Shown here piece after piece: positions 61,035 through 64,000 of a stretch of 64,000 nucleotides of DNA (position 1 is the first letter of the stretch; the number at the start of each line of letters is the position of its first letter). The notes under the pieces are model-generated. The model made no database searches, was not told where the DNA came from, and saw only the letters and a list, made by a program, of their open reading frames with translations. The stretch covers positions 124,001 to 188,000 of the forward strand of contig NZ_JAGKSP010000012.1 of assembly GCF_017942085.1 (NCBI RefSeq), read 5' to 3'. Position numbers and translations under genes: made by a program. The stretch comes from Paenibacillus lignilyticus (GTDB taxonomy: Bacteria; Bacillota; Bacilli; Paenibacillales; Paenibacillaceae).

Positions 61035-62834
61035 TTACGCTTCTTCTGTCAAAGCCAAGAACTCTTCTACATCGACCAAAGCAAGCTTGACCGCTTCACG
61101 CCAGAAGTCCGGCTCATCCAAACGTACGCCAAGATGCTTCTGCGCCAAATCCTCGACCGTCATCAAACCGGTATCGCGAAGTAACGCGACATAGCGGTCC
61201 GCAAACGACTCGCCTTCTTTCTTCGCCTGTGCATAGATACCGCAGCTGAACAAATACCCAAATGTATACGGGAAGTTATAGAACGGTACATCCGTCAGAT
61301 AGAAATGCAGCTTCGATGCCCAGAAATGCGGATGCAGCTTGCCAAGCGCGCCGCTGAACCCTTCCTGCTGAGCCTCTTCCATCAGCTTGCTCAGGTCTTC
61401 TTTGGTCAGCATGCCCTGCTTCCGCTGCTCATAGAATTTCTTCTCGAACAAGAACCGGGAGTGAATATCCATAAAATAAGAAACCGCATTATTCAGCTTA
61501 TCATCGAGCAAAGCCAGTTTCTCTTCCGGACTAACCGCCGCCTTCAACGCGGAGTCAGATACGAGCATCTCCGCAAAAGTTGACGCCGTTTCGGCCACGT
61601 TGCTCGCATACTCCTGCGCAAGAGGCGGCAAATCATTCATTACATGCTGATGATAGGCATGACCCAGCTCATGAGCAAGCGTCGAGATATTCGACGGCGT
61701 ACCGGAGTAGGTCATGAAAATCCGCGTTTCCTCACTCTTGGGAAACGAAGTACAGAACCCGCCCGGACGTTTGCCGGGACGATCCTCCGCTTCGATCCAC
61801 GCTTCTTGGAACGCCATCTCCGTGAACGCTGCCAGATCCGGACTGAACGCGCGGAACTGTCCCGTTATGAACGCCGCCGCCTCGCCGTACGGTACTGTCT
61901 TGCTCGCCGAACCGAGCGGAGCGCTGACATCATGCCAATCCAGCCGAGGGAGGCCCAACAGCTTTGCCTTGCGCTCCATATAGCGAACAAGACGCGGCTT
62001 GCCTTCGGTTACGGCATCCCACATCGCATTCAGCGTAGCCTCGCTCATGCGGTTAATCGCAAGCGGCTCCTTGAGTGCCGAAGTCCAGCCGCGCTTCTCA
62101 TACAGCTTCAACCGGAAGCCTGAGATGCGGTTAATGGTATCTGCGCACAGATCGCCCTGTTCCGACCATTCGCGCTCCCACTCCGCGAAAGCAGTCTCGC
62201 GCACGCTGCGGTCGCTGTGACTCAGCCGATTGTGCATTTGGCCGGCAGAAAGCTGCTTAACGGTCCCGTCATTCTCAGTGACTTCGAAGCGAACACGCGA
62301 AACGATCGTGTTGTAGAAATCGCCCCAGCCATGGTAACCATCTACCGCCAGCTCCGCAGCCAGCGCTTCTAATTGAGGCGGCAGCTTCTCTTTACCTGCT
62401 TCACGTCGCTCATTCAGTACGAAAGCAACCGGTGACGCATCGGCAGTGTGCAGCCAGTTCCCCCAGCTCTCATCGTCTGTCCGCAGCAGCAGCTCATCAA
62501 AGTTTGTTAATGCCCCGTTGAACTTAGCCGATAACGTTTTGACCCGATCATTAAGCCCGTTTGCCGCCGTATCTTTCATCTGCTGCGCTTGCAAGCAGCC
62601 CACGAAGGAATCCGACTGACGAATCCGCAGCAAAATCGATTGAACCGCTTCCGTCCAGCCTGACAGCTGATCCGGGGATGCAGGCGCACCGCTCGCTGAC
62701 GCCGCAGACAGTTCACGTGTCAGGACATCGATATCGCGCTCCATTCCGTTTAGTTCCTCGTTAAATGCGGCAGAACCGGAACCTCCCGCATAGATATTTT
62801 CTAAATTCCAAGTTGTGGGTAATGTAGTTTGCAT
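61035..62834 (-). CDS. pepF: Oligoendopeptidase F (M3 family)
   Basis: Cytosolic zinc metallopeptidase that degrades oligopeptides, 599 residues, normal for this PepF-type group. The zinc site is LAHELGHAYHQH (H-E-x-x-H), with the third ligand Glu in NVAETASTFAEML about 25 residues on. Other family motifs are FCTSFPKSEETRIFMTYSGT and NFPYTFGYLFSCGIYA. The ATG follows GGAGG. Single gene. Confidence 0.94.
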   Translation of the reverse strand: MQTTLPTTWNLENIYAGGSGSAAFNEELNGMERDIDVLTRELSAASASGAPASPDQLSGWTEAVQSILLRIRQSDSFVGCLQAQQMKDTAANGLNDRVKTLSAKFNGALTNFDELLLRTDDESWGNWLHTADASPVAFVLNERREAGKEKLPPQLEALAAELAVDGYHGWGDFYNTIVSRVRFEVTENDGTVKQLSAGQMHNRLSHSDRSVRETAFAEWEREWSEQGDLCADTINRISGFRLKLYEKRGWTSALKEPLAINRMSEATLNAMWDAVTEGKPRLVRYMERKAKLLGLPRLDWHDVSAPLGSASKTVPYGEAAAFITGQFRAFSPDLAAFTEMAFQEAWIEAEDRPGKRPGGFCTSFPKSEETRIFMTYSGTPSNISTLAHELGHAYHQHVMNDLPPLAQEYASNVAETASTFAEMLVSDSALKAAVSPEEKLALLDDKLNNAVSYFMDIHSRFLFEKKFYEQRKQGMLTKEDLSKLMEEAQQEGFSGALGKLHPHFWASKLHFYLTDVPFYNFPYTFGYLFSCGIYAQAKKEGESFADRYVALLRDTGLMTVEDLAQKHLGVRLDEPDFWREAVKLALVDVEEFLALTEEA

Positions 62835-62978
62835 AGGAGCCTCCTCTATCTGCGCGTTGCGAATTCTATCGTCGCAGTGTATAACTGAATTATAACGTGA
62901 TCATTGTCCCATTTACCATCCTATGCAGATCTGGGCGCTGCATATGCAGACAAGCCCCAACGATAAGGAGTGTTTACG

Positions 62979-63152
62979 ATGTCTCAACCCTTACAGCTCT
63001 CAGCGGAAACCGCGGTAAAGCTGGCGAAGGAATTGAATGTTCCGCTGGAGCATTTGATGCATATGCCAAAACATATTTTGCTGCAAAAGATTGCCGAGCT
63101 TGCGAAGAATGCCGCAAACGACACAGAGGATAAAGGAGATTCCACGCCGTGA
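62979..63152 (+). CDS. YycC family small protein
   Basis: 57-residue protein of the YycC family found in Bacillales; function unknown. The start at ATG 62979 follows AAGGAG; an in-frame Met three codons earlier lacks a ribosome site. The sequence reads PLQLSAETAVKLAKELNVPL then EHLMHMPKHILLQKIAELA, covering the family's whole length, with a charged C-terminal tail. It overlaps the next gene by four bases, so both are made together. Confidence 0.85.
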   Translation: MSQPLQLSAETAVKLAKELNVPLEHLMHMPKHILLQKIAELAKNAANDTEDKGDSTP

Positions 63153-63385
63153 TTCCTTTTGAGCGTGCCTGGCCTTATGACATCATTATGAAAGACGTGT
63201 ATGTGCCGAGCTGCCCGTTCTGCAAGAAAGACAATATCCTGCTGCCCCTCAGACCCAAAGAGCTTGGCGATATTCGCACAGGCAAGAAGAAGCTTCTCGT
63301 CTTCCCTTGCTGCCATAACCGGGTAACGGTGATCGATGCAGACCAGGACTATCTCCTGACGGACACGGCGCTGCGCCACGCTTAA
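63149..63385 (+). CDS. Small protein with cysteine pairs, possible zinc binder
   Basis: 78 residues, starting with GTG at 63149, which overlaps the yycC stop (GTGA). A CPFC pair (residues 22-25) and a CC pair (about 54-55) could bind a metal or act in redox. The sequence VYVPSCPFCKKDNILLPLRP is not one I can assign. The coupling to yycC suggests a joint, still unknown, function. Coding is supported by the ribosome site and overlap, not by known homology. Confidence 0.7.
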   Translation: MIPFERAWPYDIIMKDVYVPSCPFCKKDNILLPLRPKELGDIRTGKKKLLVFPCCHNRVTVIDADQDYLLTDTALRHA

Positions 63386-63404
63386 TTTCATTTCCGCGAA
63401 CACC

Positions 63405-63440
63405 AAAAAGCCGCCCGAGCACGAAGCTCGGACGGCTTTA
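63405..63440. terminator. Bidirectional terminator between convergent genes
   Basis: AAAAGCCG(C)CCGAGC / GCTCGG(A)CGGCTTTA stem with an ACGA loop, near-symmetrical. It serves the rightward yycC unit and the leftward DUF2225 gene. Confidence 0.85.
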
Positions 63441-63448
63441 TTATATCC

Positions 63449-64000
63449 TTACGCGTTCATCGCGGCAGGCTCATCCTCATAATTATCGCCAAACTGCTGC
63501 TGCTCGCGAAGCAGCTGCCATTGATCGCGGCATGCCCGGATCATGGAAGCATCCTCAATCCGCTTGTCATTAACGACCCGCGAGAACCACTTAACCGCTG
63601 CATTCGGCTCACCGATGCGGCGATTCAGCTCCCCGATCAAATACATCAGCTTCGCATTGTTGAGCGACCCGCTCTCCGTTTCAAAAACGGCGACGTAGGC
63701 ATCCAGTGCGTGGCGTAGGAAGCGCAGCTCCTGCTCCTTCAAATTCTCATACCGATACAGCCATGCGATATGATGAAGGATACCCGCTATGACGCGCTCC
63801 TTCTCGTCAATAATGCCGGCGCAGATAAGCGCAAGCTTGTAGCATTCCAGCGCCTGCTCCTTCGTGCGCGTGCCGCCGTAATCGCGATAACTCCAGCGGC
63901 TTCCCAGCGTCTCTTGGTAGAGATGTTTCTGAGCTGTCGTCATTGCCGTCTTGCCGCTCTCCGTAGCAGAGAACCCGCATTTCGGACATACGCGTACGAC
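63449..64000 (-). CDS. DUF2225 family protein, partial
   Basis: The frame is open to the right edge, so only the C-terminal 183 residues are present and the true start is outside. The visible N-terminal end reads VVRVCPKCGFSATESGKTAM, with a C-P-K-C zinc-ribbon half, continuous with the rest. TPR-like helices follow (YKLALICAGIIDEKERV, LMYLIGELNRRIGEPNAAVK). DUF2225 proteins are widespread in Bacillota, with no established role. An internal ATG at 63943 is not the real start, because the cysteine motif lies upstream. Confidence 0.8.
   Translation of the reverse strand, partial: VVRVCPKCGFSATESGKTAMTTAQKHLYQETLGSRWSYRDYGGTRTKEQALECYKLALICAGIIDEKERVIAGILHHIAWLYRYENLKEQELRFLRHALDAYVAVFETESGSLNNAKLMYLIGELNRRIGEPNAAVKWFSRVVNDKRIEDASMIRACRDQWQLLREQQQFGDNYEDEPAAMNA

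Overview
The window looks like a chromosomal segment of a Gram-positive, spore-former-type Bacillota, most likely Paenibacillus or a close relative (inference). The reasons are strong AGGAGG-type ribosome sites, moderate GC, an Lpl/Ytc-type sugar ABC transporter paired with a YesM/YesN-type two-component system, many AraC regulators, copper-amine-oxidase 'stalk' domains, YycC, DUF2621 and a Tad locus with a Flp1-type pilin. I see no rRNA, tRNA, CRISPR array, insertion sequence or prophage.

Left part (1-19.9 kb). A DsbA/FrnE-like gene runs off the left edge. Next is a fatty-acid desaturase module: a divergent AraC regulator and a MocE-type Rieske ferredoxin, both apparently frameshifted, around an intact desaturase. 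A leftward carbohydrate locus follows: response regulator, histidine kinase, solute-binding lipoprotein, two permeases and a GH38-like DUF5054 enzyme. A 21-bp-spaced direct repeat before the lipoprotein gene is a plausible regulator site. Then come a methyltransferase, a short MalY/PatB aminotransferase remnant, an aldo/keto reductase, a B12-binding radical SAM protein, a secreted HtrA-like protease with a stalk domain, and an AraC/phytanoyl-CoA-dioxygenase-like divergent pair.

Repeat region (about 20.06-21.29 kb). Two adjacent tandem arrays (units about 113 and 121 bp) each carry two hairpins per unit. The stems differ between arrays, but pairing and layout are kept. This is the most unusual non-coding structure in the window.

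Middle (21.4-48.8 kb). RluA-type pseudouridine synthase with a 16-residue repeat tail, WYL regulator, MBL hydrolase, a possible structured RNA, an ArsR/DUF2087 regulator with a clear triple operator, IMP dehydrogenase, S41 protease, aldo/keto reductase with AraC regulator, HAD phosphatase, YeiH-type exporter, the sulfate importer cysT-cysW-cysA-sbp, pgi-yigZ, a beta-hydroxyacid dehydrogenase fused to a PilZ domain, ppnP, tkt, nfo-purU, DUF2621 and a TIGR01777 epimerase.

Right part (48.9-64 kb). A compact leftward Tad (Flp pilus) operon: cpaE/tadZ, cpaF/tadA, tadB, tadC, flp, two TadE-like genes around a large TadG-like gene, prepilin peptidase and a DUF6382-FHA protein. Its leader has a sigma-A-like promoter followed by a terminator-like hairpin. 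After it lie a nitroreductase with a palindrome-rich promoter, ndk, pepF, yycC plus a small cysteine-rich protein, and a DUF2225 gene cut by the right edge.
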